52,261 bases of DNA from CAZPUI01 sp964415525 (GTDB taxonomy: Bacteria > Acidobacteriota > Holophagae > Holophagales > Holophagaceae). A program made the position numbers and the translations under genes. Below are positions 9,064-17,012 of this stretch, in pieces. A model generated the notes under the pieces. The model saw nothing but the letters and a program-made list of their open reading frames with translations, did not search any database and was not told the DNA's origin. Numbering within the stretch: the stretch's first letter is position 1; each line of letters starts with the position of its first letter. Location of the stretch: the NCBI GenBank assembly GCA_964415525.1, contig CAYQAS010000014.1, forward strand, positions 1 to 52,261, given 5' to 3'.

Positions 9064-10089
9064 ATGCCGACCTCCCCTTCCAAGCGCCTCGTCCAGCGTT
9101 GGACCCACCGTTTCGCTCCCGCCGGGGCACTCCAGCGCATGGTGGACGCCCTCCAGACCCTGCTGGAAGTGGCCTCCGGGCAGGATCCGCTCTTTCTCCT
9201 GCGAGGCATGGATTTGCTGGTGGAACACCTGGGGGCCGAGGTCGCTTATCTGGCCATGCCCGAGGGTCCAGGTTTCGAGGTGCGCTGGTGGTCGCCCGAG
9301 GTGGAAGGCATCGAAGGGCCGCGCCCCGTGCCGTGCTTCTGCCAGTGGCTCCAGGCCAACCCGTTCCGGATGATGGTGCTGCGCAACCTGCGGGACGAGC
9401 CCCAGTGGCTGGACCATCCCGAACTCCGGGACCTGGGACTGGGGGCCGCCGTCGGCGGGGTGCTGCGGGATGGAGCAACCATCCGTGGCCTCCTTTTTCT
9501 CCACTTCAAGGAGCCGCGCCCCCTGGATCGTTCGGATCTGGCCCTGATAGATGCCGTTGCAGGTTTTCTCGCCAAGGTGCTGGAAGTAGAGCACCTGAAG
9601 TTCAGCCTGGAACGCATGGAGAACGCCCTGGCCATCACGAAAGCCGTGGTGGAAGACAGTTCCATCCAGGACACCACCACCCGCCTACCGAACCTGCGCT
9701 ACCTCGACATCTGGCTCAAGGCCAACGCCGCGGTGGCCCAGGAGCTCATGACCGTGGCCCTGTGGCAGCTGCCGCCAGACGCCGCCTCGGACCGGATGCT
9801 GCTCCAGACCCTCGGTGAATCCATCCGCGGAGGCGACCTGCTCGTCTCCGTCGGCCAGAACCGTTTCCTGATCGTGCTCCAGCGCACCGCCAAAGGCATG
9901 GGGCACCTGTTCCTGCTGCGCCTGCGCCACAAGATCGGGGAATGGCCCATGGGTGCCACCGTCTGGGTGCCGGGGCAGGACGATGCCCACTTCGAAAGCG
10001 TGCGTGGGCGATGCGAGCGGGCCCTGGCAGCCAGTCATACCGCCGCTGCCACGGGTCTGGTCTGGAGCCTGGCGGAAGCCGAGGCCTGA
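9064..10089 (+). CDS. GAF domain protein with degenerate GGDEF domain
   Basis: The 341-residue protein has an N-terminal helix, a GAF-like sensory region (about 25-175, including LGLGAAVGGVLRDGATIRGL), a short linker helix (EVEHLKFSLERMENALAI), and a C-terminal domain shaped like GGDEF. The GGDEF landmarks are TRLPNLRYLDIWLKA (cf. D.LTGLPNRR.L) and LGESIRGGDLLVSVGQNRFL, where the R.GDL.aR.GGDEF active site should be. The signature is replaced by SVGQNRF, so it should not make cyclic di-GMP. No signal peptide or membrane helix is seen. It could be a cytosolic sensor or a c-di-GMP/GTP-binding scaffold. An adjacent TTG at 9061 is an alternative start. Confidence 0.72.
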   Translation: MPTSPSKRLVQRWTHRFAPAGALQRMVDALQTLLEVASGQDPLFLLRGMDLLVEHLGAEVAYLAMPEGPGFEVRWWSPEVEGIEGPRPVPCFCQWLQANPFRMMVLRNLRDEPQWLDHPELRDLGLGAAVGGVLRDGATIRGLLFLHFKEPRPLDRSDLALIDAVAGFLAKVLEVEHLKFSLERMENALAITKAVVEDSSIQDTTTRLPNLRYLDIWLKANAAVAQELMTVALWQLPPDAASDRMLLQTLGESIRGGDLLVSVGQNRFLIVLQRTAKGMGHLFLLRLRHKIGEWPMGATVWVPGQDDAHFESVRGRCERALAASHTAAATGLVWSLAEAEA

Positions 10090-10184
10090 ACGCCCCAGAG
10101 CGCAATCCCCTTTTCGCTTCCGTTGGCGGCTTTCCCGACCCCCACGCTCTTTTTCCCGCGGCAACAATGGGAGCGGGAGGCGGC

Positions 10185-11249
10185 ATGGAGCGCACGGAGA
10201 TTCTGGACTGGCTGCGGGAAACAGACCTCGACCGCCTGGAGACGCTTTGGGCCAAGGCCGACGCCACGCGCCGAGAGCGGGTCGGGGAGGCGGTCTGGCT
10301 GCGCGGCCTCATCGAGGTCTCGAACTTCTGCGTTCGTTCCTGTGCCTACTGCGGCATCGCGGCCTGCGCGCCGGATTTCCCCCGCTACCGCATGACGAAG
10401 GACGAGATCCTGGATTGCGCCGACCGCGCCAAGGCCTTCGGATTCGGCACGGTGGTTATGCAGGCCGGGGAGGATCCGGGCATTACCGGGCCGTGGATGG
10501 CGGAGGTCATCTCCAGCATCAAAACCCGCACAGGGCTGGCCATCACGCTGTCCCTGGGGGAGCGCGAGCCTGAGGAACTGAAGGCCTGGCAGGAAGCCGG
10601 AGCCGACCGCTACCTGCTGCGCTTCGAGACCAGCGACCCCGCGCTCTACGAGCAGATCCATCCATCCATGCCCGGCGGTATCTCCGACCGCTTCAGGCAA
10701 TTGATGGCCATGCGCGACCTCGGCTTCGAGATCGGCACGGGCGTCATGGTGGGCATCCCTGGCCAGACATGGGAGACGCTTGCGGAGGACATCCTGACCT
10801 TCCGTCACTTCGACATGGACATGATCGGGATCGGCCCCTATGTGGAGAGCCCCGGCACGCCGCTGGCGGGGGAGCTGGGCGTGCGGCTCAAGGCCCTAGC
10901 GGGTCCGAGCCAAGTGCCCAATACGGACCTGATGACCTTCAAGGTGGTCGCCCTCACGCGCCTCATCTGCCCCCAGACCAACATTCCCAGCACCACGGCA
11001 CTGGCCACCATCAATCCGAGCGAGGGCCGGGCCAACGGCCTGCGCCGCGGTGCGAATGTCGTGATGCCCAACCTGACGCCGCCCCGGTACCGCGAGCTCT
11101 ACCAGATCTATCCGGGCAAGGCGGGCCTCCACGAAACCGCCGACATCACCCGAGAAAAAATCGAGCGCCAGATCCTGGAACTGGGCCGCACCATCGGCCA
11201 AGGCCCCGGCACCAGTCCGCGCATCCTGGAGCGCCGCGGCCAGGATTGA
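10185..11249 (+). CDS. hydE: [FeFe]-hydrogenase maturation radical SAM protein HydE
   Basis: HydE is a radical SAM enzyme that helps build the dithiolate bridge of the H-cluster. The 354-residue protein has the CX3CX2C cluster motif as CVRSCAYC (C49, C53, C56), then QAGEDPGIT, LSLGEREPEELKAWQ, AGADRYLLRFETSDP, MVGIPGQTWETLAEDI, GIGPYVESPGTPLAGE, and the diagnostic C-terminal GANVVMPNLTPPRYRELYQI. These match HydE better than BioB or PylB. The cysteines for the optional second cluster seen in Thermotoga HydE are absent. GGGAGG at 10175-10180 marks the ATG at 10185; longer in-frame starts inside the preceding gene are unlikely. No hydA, hydF or hydG is in the window. Confidence 0.92.
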   Translation: MERTEILDWLRETDLDRLETLWAKADATRRERVGEAVWLRGLIEVSNFCVRSCAYCGIAACAPDFPRYRMTKDEILDCADRAKAFGFGTVVMQAGEDPGITGPWMAEVISSIKTRTGLAITLSLGEREPEELKAWQEAGADRYLLRFETSDPALYEQIHPSMPGGISDRFRQLMAMRDLGFEIGTGVMVGIPGQTWETLAEDILTFRHFDMDMIGIGPYVESPGTPLAGELGVRLKALAGPSQVPNTDLMTFKVVALTRLICPQTNIPSTTALATINPSEGRANGLRRGANVVMPNLTPPRYRELYQIYPGKAGLHETADITREKIERQILELGRTIGQGPGTSPRILERRGQD

Positions 11250-11297
11250 CTTCGCCTCCTGGGGGGCGTGGAATGAGGCCTTCTCCCAGGCCTGAGC

Positions 11298-12218
11298 ATG
11301 GAATCCAACGCCCGCTTCCTCGTTTTCCATTCCGGTGACGCCGCCGGGCGGCCACTCGCCCTGCCCTGCGGTGTGTTGTCCCTGGGCCGTGACCCCAGCA
11401 ATCAGGCCGTCCTGAATGGGACCGGCGTCTCCCGCATGCACGCCCGTGTGCTTCAGACGCAGGCGGGTTGGGTGCTGGAGGATCTCCGGAGTGCCAACGG
11501 CACCTGGGTGAACGGGGAGCGCATCGAACGCTGCCTGCTCCGGCATGGCGACGAGGTGCAGGTGGGGGATGTGCGGCTGGTGTTCGAGGACCCCACTGCC
11601 GTGGCCCCTCCGCCGATTCCGGTGGTGCCACCGGCCCTGCCCCCCGTCCTGACCGTCCCGCCGCCGGTTCCTGTGCAGGCGTGGCCGATTCCCGTTCCGC
11701 CAGCCCAGTCCTGCGTCTCGCCGCCACCCGCGCCGCCCCGGAGTTCCCGCACCGGACTCTGGATCACCCTGGGGGCCGCGGGCACGCTGCTGCTGGTCGC
11801 TGGGACCTGGGCGGTGGGTCGCGCGCTCCGGCCGGGCGAGCGCGAGACCACGCCCCTCGCGGCTTCAGGAGCGTCCACGACCGGACCCGAGATCCCAGGC
11901 ACCCCAACGCCTTCCCTGCCCCTTCAGCCGGGAACCCTCGCCAAGGTCGATGCTGCCGCGGGCGCCGTAGAGACGCGGCTTCGGGCGGGAGACCTTCCCG
12001 GCGTGCTGGAACTGAGCCATCCCACCAGCCGGAGCCACTTCCGTCTGGCCTTTGAGGGCCACCCCGAGCGCATGACCCGGGCCGCAGATCTGCTGGCGAC
12101 GCGCAAACCCGTGATGGAACAGCGCGGGCTGGCGGAATACGAGGTGAAGGAGCAGGGCCGCACGTTCCCGGTGGTCTTCGAGCAGGTGGGCACCACCTGG
12201 ACGCTGAGGAGCCTGTGA
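11298..12218 (+). CDS. FHA domain membrane protein
   Basis: The 306-residue protein begins with an FHA phosphothreonine-binding domain (residues about 5-97): VLSLGRDPSNQAVL, GVSRMHARV, and SANGTWVNGERI carry the conserved GR, SR.HA and NGT.VNG residues. A proline-rich linker (about 103-150) leads to one membrane helix (LWITLGAAGTLLLVAGT, 154-170). The C-terminal region of about 100 residues after GTLAKVDAAAGAVETRL is probably outside the cytoplasm and is not recognised. FHA would sit in the cytosol and read a phosphorylated partner. The stop codon overlaps the next ATG (TGATG), so the gene is coupled to the secreted hydrolase-like protein that follows. Confidence 0.88.
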   Translation: MESNARFLVFHSGDAAGRPLALPCGVLSLGRDPSNQAVLNGTGVSRMHARVLQTQAGWVLEDLRSANGTWVNGERIERCLLRHGDEVQVGDVRLVFEDPTAVAPPPIPVVPPALPPVLTVPPPVPVQAWPIPVPPAQSCVSPPPAPPRSSRTGLWITLGAAGTLLLVAGTWAVGRALRPGERETTPLAASGASTTGPEIPGTPTPSLPLQPGTLAKVDAAAGAVETRLRAGDLPGVLELSHPTSRSHFRLAFEGHPERMTRAADLLATRKPVMEQRGLAEYEVKEQGRTFPVVFEQVGTTWTLRSL

Positions 12219-14341
12219 TGCGCCGGATCCTCTCTCACCTGCGAAGCGCCAGCGTTCCCGCCATCGGCTTGCTGGTGCTCCTGGGACTGCCCCGATTCCT
12301 GCGCGGTTATGACAACGACAACCTTCCCCGCACCATCGCCGAAGGCCCGCACCGCACCATCAACCACTGGGCCTTGGAACACTTTATCGAGGGCGCAAAG
12401 AAGGATCCGGTCTTTGGGAATTACGACTTCAAGAAGGAGTTCGGCCTGACGGGCGTCGGCGTCACCCAGGGAGGCATGACCCATCTGAACTGGACCCAAG
12501 GGGACCGCAAAGGCACGTGGCGCTGGTGGGTGCAGGAAGGCGGCTACACCGCCGACGAACCCGAACTTTATGCGAGTTTCCGGCATTTCTATGACCCTCG
12601 CTCCCTGAACGGCGTGACTTACCTCACGGACCACCTGCAGGACCTGGAGCGCTACTGGGGGTATGCCTCCCCGGCGGCGAGTCAGGTGATCCGCGTGAAC
12701 CCCGAGATCGACGCCCGGGACTGGGCGATCTCCGGCCCCCGCAGCGGCGGGCTCTTTGCCAACGAATACGCCTGGGACCGGGGCGTGGAATACCTGCAAC
12801 AGGCCTTCATTTCCGCGAAGTCCGACAAGGATCGTCTGTTCGCGAAGGCCTGGCGGGCCCTCGGCGAGACCATGCACCTGATGGGGGACATGACCTGCGT
12901 GCCCCACGTGCGCAACGACTCCCATCCTGCGAAGTCCCTCACCGGCGGCGATCCCAACCAGGGCCTGCTGCGCTCGGATCCCTATGAGACGCTGTGCCGC
13001 GAATCCCTGATCACCGCCTGCGCCGGAAATGGGCTCGATCCTGAGGCCAAGCGCCGCATCGACACCGCCAAAGACCCGATGATCCTGTTCTATGGCATCG
13101 CGGGTTACACCCAGGACCGGTTCTTCAGTTCCGACACCGTGAGCGGCACCGACCGTCTGGGGCGGGCCGTCACGAGCGCCAACGGCAATCCGGACTATCC
13201 GAATCCCAAGTTGGCGCCCGCGAACTATGACCCCAAGACCGGGGCCTACCGTTCGAGCGTGGCGGGCCAGAACGTATCCCTGGCCCATGAAACGTGGCTC
13301 GGCTCCAACGGCTGGGGAGAAGCCTCCCAGGCCGTGGCCGTCAGCAGTGCCTGTGTCCAGGAACAGGCTTCCGTGCTCATTCCCGTGGCCGTGGCCGCCA
13401 ACAAGAAACTGATCGAGTGGTTCGTGCCGAAGATCGAAGTGCAGCTCACGGGCTGGGAGGCGGCCTCGAAGACGCTGCGGGGTCAGATCGTCCACCGCAC
13501 CGGCGGCGCCCACACCAAGCCCCTGATCTTCAATGCGGGCCCGAGCCAGAGCTTCAACCTCCACCTGGATGGCAGTCTGCAGGACTGGGCCAAGGTGAAG
13601 CTGGACGTGCGCAACAACCAGATCACCGTGAACCTCGGAGCCCTGAGCCCCCGGGATGGCCAAAAGGCGCGCCTGGAGCTGGAGATGGGCGGCATCAGCA
13701 TCCGCTCCAATGACCTGCCCCTCGGAGTGCCCACCAAAAAACAGGAAGCCCAGGTCTTCACCCGCTACTGCGACATCAGCTTCCACTGCCTCGCCAGCTA
13801 CAGCCAGAGCTTCTGGCGCTGGGGTGGCTCCAAGGAATGGCATTTCGGCACCAAGGATTTCACGTACAGCCGCAACGGCATTCCCATCGGTGCCGGCGGC
13901 AGCTTCAGCGGCACCCTGAAGGACGACCGCAGCGAGCAGACCGTCACCGGCCGCATCAGCGGCAACATGCTGTCGGAACTGGTCTGGACCGCGAAGAAGA
14001 AGGATCGGGGCGACAAGTTCGAATACGAGGAGAAGCTGGAGATCACCTTCAAGGACCTGCCCTGGAACGAGACCAACGGCGGTTACTGGATCGAGTTCAT
14101 CGACCTGGACACCTTGAGCCCCATCCCCAATGGACTGCGCCATATCCCCAAGCTGAAGCATGAGATCAAGACCAGTGACGGCAAGAAGATCGAGCTCACC
14201 GGCTTCGACATCACCCGCCACGGCCTGCCGCGGAAGAGTGGCGGCGGTCTCGACCTGATGCGGCTGAGCCCTTTCCACTACCGGCCCATGGTGACGGTGA
14301 AGGTCTACGAGCTGGACCAGCACTGGAATCCGCGGCGGTGA
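12218..14341 (+). CDS. Secreted zinc phospholipase C/S1-P1 nuclease-like protein
   Basis: The 707-residue protein has a basic N-terminus and a hydrophobic segment (IGLLVLLGLPRFLRG) that could be a signal peptide. The mature part then shows HRTINHWALEHFI (His45, His50) and later ETMHLMGDMTCVPHVRNDSH (His220, Asp224, His230, Asn233). H-x3-D-x5-H is the zinc-ligand block shared by bacterial zinc phospholipase C and S1/P1 nucleases. The catalytic-like domain ends around residue 410. The rest (about 300 residues, beta-rich, many GWEAASKTL/FSGTLKDDRSE-type strands) is unrecognised. The protein is much longer than either family (250-400). The ATG overlaps the FHA stop, and the stop overlaps the next gene (GTGA). 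The substrate is unknown. Confidence 0.65.
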   Translation: MRRILSHLRSASVPAIGLLVLLGLPRFLRGYDNDNLPRTIAEGPHRTINHWALEHFIEGAKKDPVFGNYDFKKEFGLTGVGVTQGGMTHLNWTQGDRKGTWRWWVQEGGYTADEPELYASFRHFYDPRSLNGVTYLTDHLQDLERYWGYASPAASQVIRVNPEIDARDWAISGPRSGGLFANEYAWDRGVEYLQQAFISAKSDKDRLFAKAWRALGETMHLMGDMTCVPHVRNDSHPAKSLTGGDPNQGLLRSDPYETLCRESLITACAGNGLDPEAKRRIDTAKDPMILFYGIAGYTQDRFFSSDTVSGTDRLGRAVTSANGNPDYPNPKLAPANYDPKTGAYRSSVAGQNVSLAHETWLGSNGWGEASQAVAVSSACVQEQASVLIPVAVAANKKLIEWFVPKIEVQLTGWEAASKTLRGQIVHRTGGAHTKPLIFNAGPSQSFNLHLDGSLQDWAKVKLDVRNNQITVNLGALSPRDGQKARLELEMGGISIRSNDLPLGVPTKKQEAQVFTRYCDISFHCLASYSQSFWRWGGSKEWHFGTKDFTYSRNGIPIGAGGSFSGTLKDDRSEQTVTGRISGNMLSELVWTAKKKDRGDKFEYEEKLEITFKDLPWNETNGGYWIEFIDLDTLSPIPNGLRHIPKLKHEIKTSDGKKIELTGFDITRHGLPRKSGGGLDLMRLSPFHYRPMVTVKVYELDQHWNPRR

Positions 14342-15015
14342 GCCTCGCTGCAACCCTGCTCCTGATGGGTGCCCTGGCGGATCCCACCGCCGCACTGCGT
14401 CCCCTCGTCGGCATCCCCTACGTGGTGGATGCGGGGGAGGACGAGCGCGGGCGGTTTGTGCTCATCTCTCACCCTGAGCGCGCCCTGCCCCGCCCCGGAC
14501 TGAATTGCTCCGGGTTCGTGGTGGCCGCCTGCCGACGTCTGCTGGGGTACCGAGGCACCTTGGTGGAGGCAGGGGTAGACCGGCGAGGCGACAGTGGCCC
14601 AAGTGCGGCTTTGAGACAGGACTGGGACTTCGGTCTGGATTTGATCCTAAATTTGAGCGAAGGCCAATCACGTCATCGGTTTGGGATCGACATCACCGAC
14701 GCCTTGCCAGACCAGGATGGTCGCTCTTTGAGGGGTTTCCGGCTGGACACGCCCCGACTGTGGGAACGCCTGCTGCCACGCCTGCGCGGAGATGCGGTCT
14801 ACCTCGGCAGCCTGAGCCGGGTGAAACATGGGCGCCTCTCCCACCACCATGTGGCCTTGCTGCTCAAGGATGAGGCCGGACGGAGCTGGTTCTACCACAC
14901 GCTTCCCAGAAGCTGTGTCCACCGCATCGCCCTAGATGCTCCCCAAGGCCGACAGCGGCTCTTGCAGATGTTCGGGCCGGCCCAGCACCTCCTGCTGGTT
15001 GAAGTGGCGCGTTGA
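14338..15015 (+). CDS. NlpC/P60-like secreted cysteine peptidase/amidase candidate
   Basis: The 225-residue protein starts at a GTG overlapping the previous stop. A short hydrophobic N-terminus (LAATLLLMGALADPTAA) looks like a signal peptide. GLNCSGFVVAACRRLLG (Cys57) matches the catalytic-Cys helix of NlpC/P60 enzymes (usually DCSGFV). A later strand RLSHHHVALLL (His169-171) fits the catalytic His position, and SWFYHTLP gives a possible third polar residue (His187). The order Cys then His is right for the fold, but the spacing is long, with an insertion at 75-145. It could cut peptidoglycan peptides or another amide bond outside the cell. It is the last gene of the FHA operon. Confidence 0.65.
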   Translation: MSLAATLLLMGALADPTAALRPLVGIPYVVDAGEDERGRFVLISHPERALPRPGLNCSGFVVAACRRLLGYRGTLVEAGVDRRGDSGPSAALRQDWDFGLDLILNLSEGQSRHRFGIDITDALPDQDGRSLRGFRLDTPRLWERLLPRLRGDAVYLGSLSRVKHGRLSHHHVALLLKDEAGRSWFYHTLPRSCVHRIALDAPQGRQRLLQMFGPAQHLLLVEVAR

Positions 15016-15032
15016 CCCTGCCCATGCGGGAA

Positions 15033-15050
15033 CCCGGAAATCAATCCGGG
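15033..15050 (+). terminator. Hairpin after the FHA operon; remainder of the 314-bp gap
   Basis: A 6-bp GC stem (15033-15038 with 15045-15050) with a 6-nt loop lies 17 bases after the stop and may end the operon; no U-run follows. From 15051 to 15329 I see no gene. An AGGAG at about 15318-15323 serves the next ATG; a promoter for that operon must lie in this stretch but no convincing pair of boxes stands out. Confidence 0.4.
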
Positions 15051-15329
15051 CATTGCAGATCCTGGGTCCACTCGTTGCCAGACGCACGGCAGGGCTCGGC
15101 AGTTGGAGCCACTGGTTGGCTAATCCAACTGCACGATTGGGGATCAACAGGTCACGACTTGGAGCCGGGCCGGCACCCCACGCACCTTTGGCGCATCAGG
15201 ACAGTGCACTGATCCTGGGTTTGGAACCGTTCATCCGCCATCCCCCTGCGTTCATCCCCGCACCCGAAACCTGTTCCGGCCGCCCTCCATTCCTGACGTG
15301 GGCCCAGACGGCCCCCACCAGGAGATGCC

Positions 15330-15956
15330 ATGATTCGCACACCCCTGCTCTGCTGTTCCCTTGCCTTGGCCTGCACTGCCGAGGACCCCGCACCCAGCCG
15401 CGAACTGAACCTGAATGCCCACCTGACGGGAACCTCCTTCTTGGGGGATCTGGGCACGGAACGCAGCACCCGCCCTGCCCTCGGACTGGCCTTGGAAGCG
15501 ACGTTCCACGTTCTCTCCCGTCCCGACGCCCTGCGCCTGCGCTGGGACATCCCCCGCACCACCACGGTCCGTGGCGAATCCTGCTTCACCCAGGGCTACC
15601 GCGAGGATCGGGATTTCCGCACTTCCACCCTGGGCCTGGATTACCTCTGGTCCTTTCAGCCCCACGCCCAGAATGGCTTTTTTGTGAGTGGTGGCCTCGC
15701 CCTCCAGAGCACGCGGGCCAATTACAAGGGCATCGAGACTGGCGGCTCCTTCAGTGCCGACCGCACCTACGACAGCACGCACCTGGGCCTGACGGCTGGC
15801 CTGGGCTATCGATTCAAGCACCTGGTGCTTGAGCTGAAGGGCATGAGTGCCGGGTTCCGGGGTCGGGAGGCCAGCGTACAGAACGGCCATGTCACAGGTT
15901 GGGGGGATGCCGACAAGCGCGGCACAGCCATGCAGTTCAGCGTGGCGTGGCGATGA
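15330..15956 (+). CDS. Outer-membrane beta-barrel protein, co-translated with histidine kinase
   Basis: The 208-residue protein has an N-terminal signal sequence (RTPLLCCSLALACTAEDPA) and then alternating amphipathic strands (LNLNAHLTGTSFLG, ALGLALEATFHVL, STLGLDYLWSF, GFFVSGGLALQSTRANY, HLGLTAGLGYRFKHLVLEL), and ends with MQFSVAWR. The terminal aromatic strand is a typical BAM signal, so a small 8-stranded outer-membrane barrel is likely. No binding function can be read. Its stop overlaps the ATG of the kinase gene (ATGA). This suggests that the barrel and the sensor system are made together. Confidence 0.78.
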   Translation: MIRTPLLCCSLALACTAEDPAPSRELNLNAHLTGTSFLGDLGTERSTRPALGLALEATFHVLSRPDALRLRWDIPRTTTVRGESCFTQGYREDRDFRTSTLGLDYLWSFQPHAQNGFFVSGGLALQSTRANYKGIETGGSFSADRTYDSTHLGLTAGLGYRFKHLVLELKGMSAGFRGREASVQNGHVTGWGDADKRGTAMQFSVAWR

Positions 15957-17005
15957 CGCCGCACCGCCGGGACGCAACGACCCGCAGGGCCCTCAAGGGG
16001 GCCCTCTTCCTCGTCGTGATCTATCTGGGTTACAAAGACTTCAACCTCCCAGGAAGCGTTCCACAGGGAGAGGCTCTGTTTCATGTCCTCGATTCCCTGA
16101 ACTGGCTGGGACTCTGGCTCGTGGGGCTGGTCGCCAGCCTCGTGCTGCTGCGAGGCGACGAAGGCATCGCGGGCTTCAACCATCTCTTTGAACGATTCAC
16201 CCTGGCAGCGCTCATCACCTTTCTGCCCCAGCACATCTCCATCGAGCCCATCCACTACCCTGGGGTTCGCATGTTCGCCAACTGGCTGATGGTGTCCCTC
16301 GTGCTCACGGTGGTCCTGGGGGCCTTCCGGAAGCGGGCCCTGGAGGCCGAACGCCAGCGGCGACTGGCGGACGTGAACAGGGAGCGCGCCCTGCGGGCCC
16401 GCCTAGCGCCCCATTTCATCTTCAACACCCTGAACACACTCCAGGCCCAGATTGCCCTGGATCCCATCGCCGCCCGTGCCAGCACCTTCAAGCTGGCCAA
16501 GCTGTTCCGGCAGGTGCTTGCCGTCCAGGAACGGGACCGTATCCCCCTCTCGGAGGAGTTGACCTTCGTCCAGGCCTACCTGGACCTGGAACAGTTGCGC
16601 TTCGGCCCGCGCTTGCGCGTGGAGCTGGACTTGCCTCCGGAGGTGCTGAGCCTGCCGGTTCCACCCCTGAGCCTTCAGATCCTGCTGGAGAACGCCCTCA
16701 AGCATGGCGTAGCCCCTCTGGAGGATGGCGGCGTGGTGCGCCTCTCCGCCTACCGTCATGAACAAGCTTGGAGTCTCCGAGTGGAAGATCCTGGCCCCGG
16801 GTTCAGTCGGGGCACCGGCACCGGCACAGCCCTGGAGACGCTGCGCGGTCAGCTCCGCGCTTGCGAAAGCTTCGCACTGGGGCTGCAGGACGGGGTACAC
16901 ACCGCAACCTTGACCCTGGAAAGGGCGACCGGACCTTTCCGGGAAAGGGCTCCGCATCACGTCCCATCCACTCAGGGAACCGGAGTTTCCCTCCCCTCAT
17001 GCTGA
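15953..17005 (+). CDS. LytS/YehU-type sensor histidine kinase
   Basis: The 350-residue protein has several hydrophobic segments at the N-terminus (ALFLVVIYLGY, LGLWLVGLVASLVLL, LAALITFLPQ, ANWLMVSLVLTVVLGAF), a short coiled stretch (EAERQRRLADVNRERAL), and a His_kinase domain. RARLAPHFIFNTLNTLQAQI holds the phospho-acceptor His154, followed by ILLENALKHGVAPL (N box) and VEDPGPGFSRGTGTGTALE (G box). This is the HisKA_7TM-less LytS/AlgZ type that works with LytTR regulators. The ATG overlaps the stop of the barrel gene. The C-terminal tail after ATLTLERA is not conserved-looking. The LytTR gene follows after seven bases. Confidence 0.92.
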   Translation: MTPHRRDATTRRALKGALFLVVIYLGYKDFNLPGSVPQGEALFHVLDSLNWLGLWLVGLVASLVLLRGDEGIAGFNHLFERFTLAALITFLPQHISIEPIHYPGVRMFANWLMVSLVLTVVLGAFRKRALEAERQRRLADVNRERALRARLAPHFIFNTLNTLQAQIALDPIAARASTFKLAKLFRQVLAVQERDRIPLSEELTFVQAYLDLEQLRFGPRLRVELDLPPEVLSLPVPPLSLQILLENALKHGVAPLEDGGVVRLSAYRHEQAWSLRVEDPGPGFSRGTGTGTALETLRGQLRACESFALGLQDGVHTATLTLERATGPFRERAPHHVPSTQGTGVSLPSC

Positions 17006-17012
17006 ATGAGAG

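Noticed and set aside
10185..11249. HydE gene as biotin synthase or PylB
   Set aside because: The C-terminal GANVVMPNLTPPRYRELYQI and TLSLGE blocks match HydE; biotin synthase cysteine and Arg ligands for its [2Fe-2S] cluster were not seen.
11924..14395. Long open frame of 823 codons on the minus strand
   Set aside because: It is antisense to the PLC/S1-P1-like gene, has no recognisable domain and a His/Gly/Ala-rich composition typical of shadow frames in GC-rich genes.
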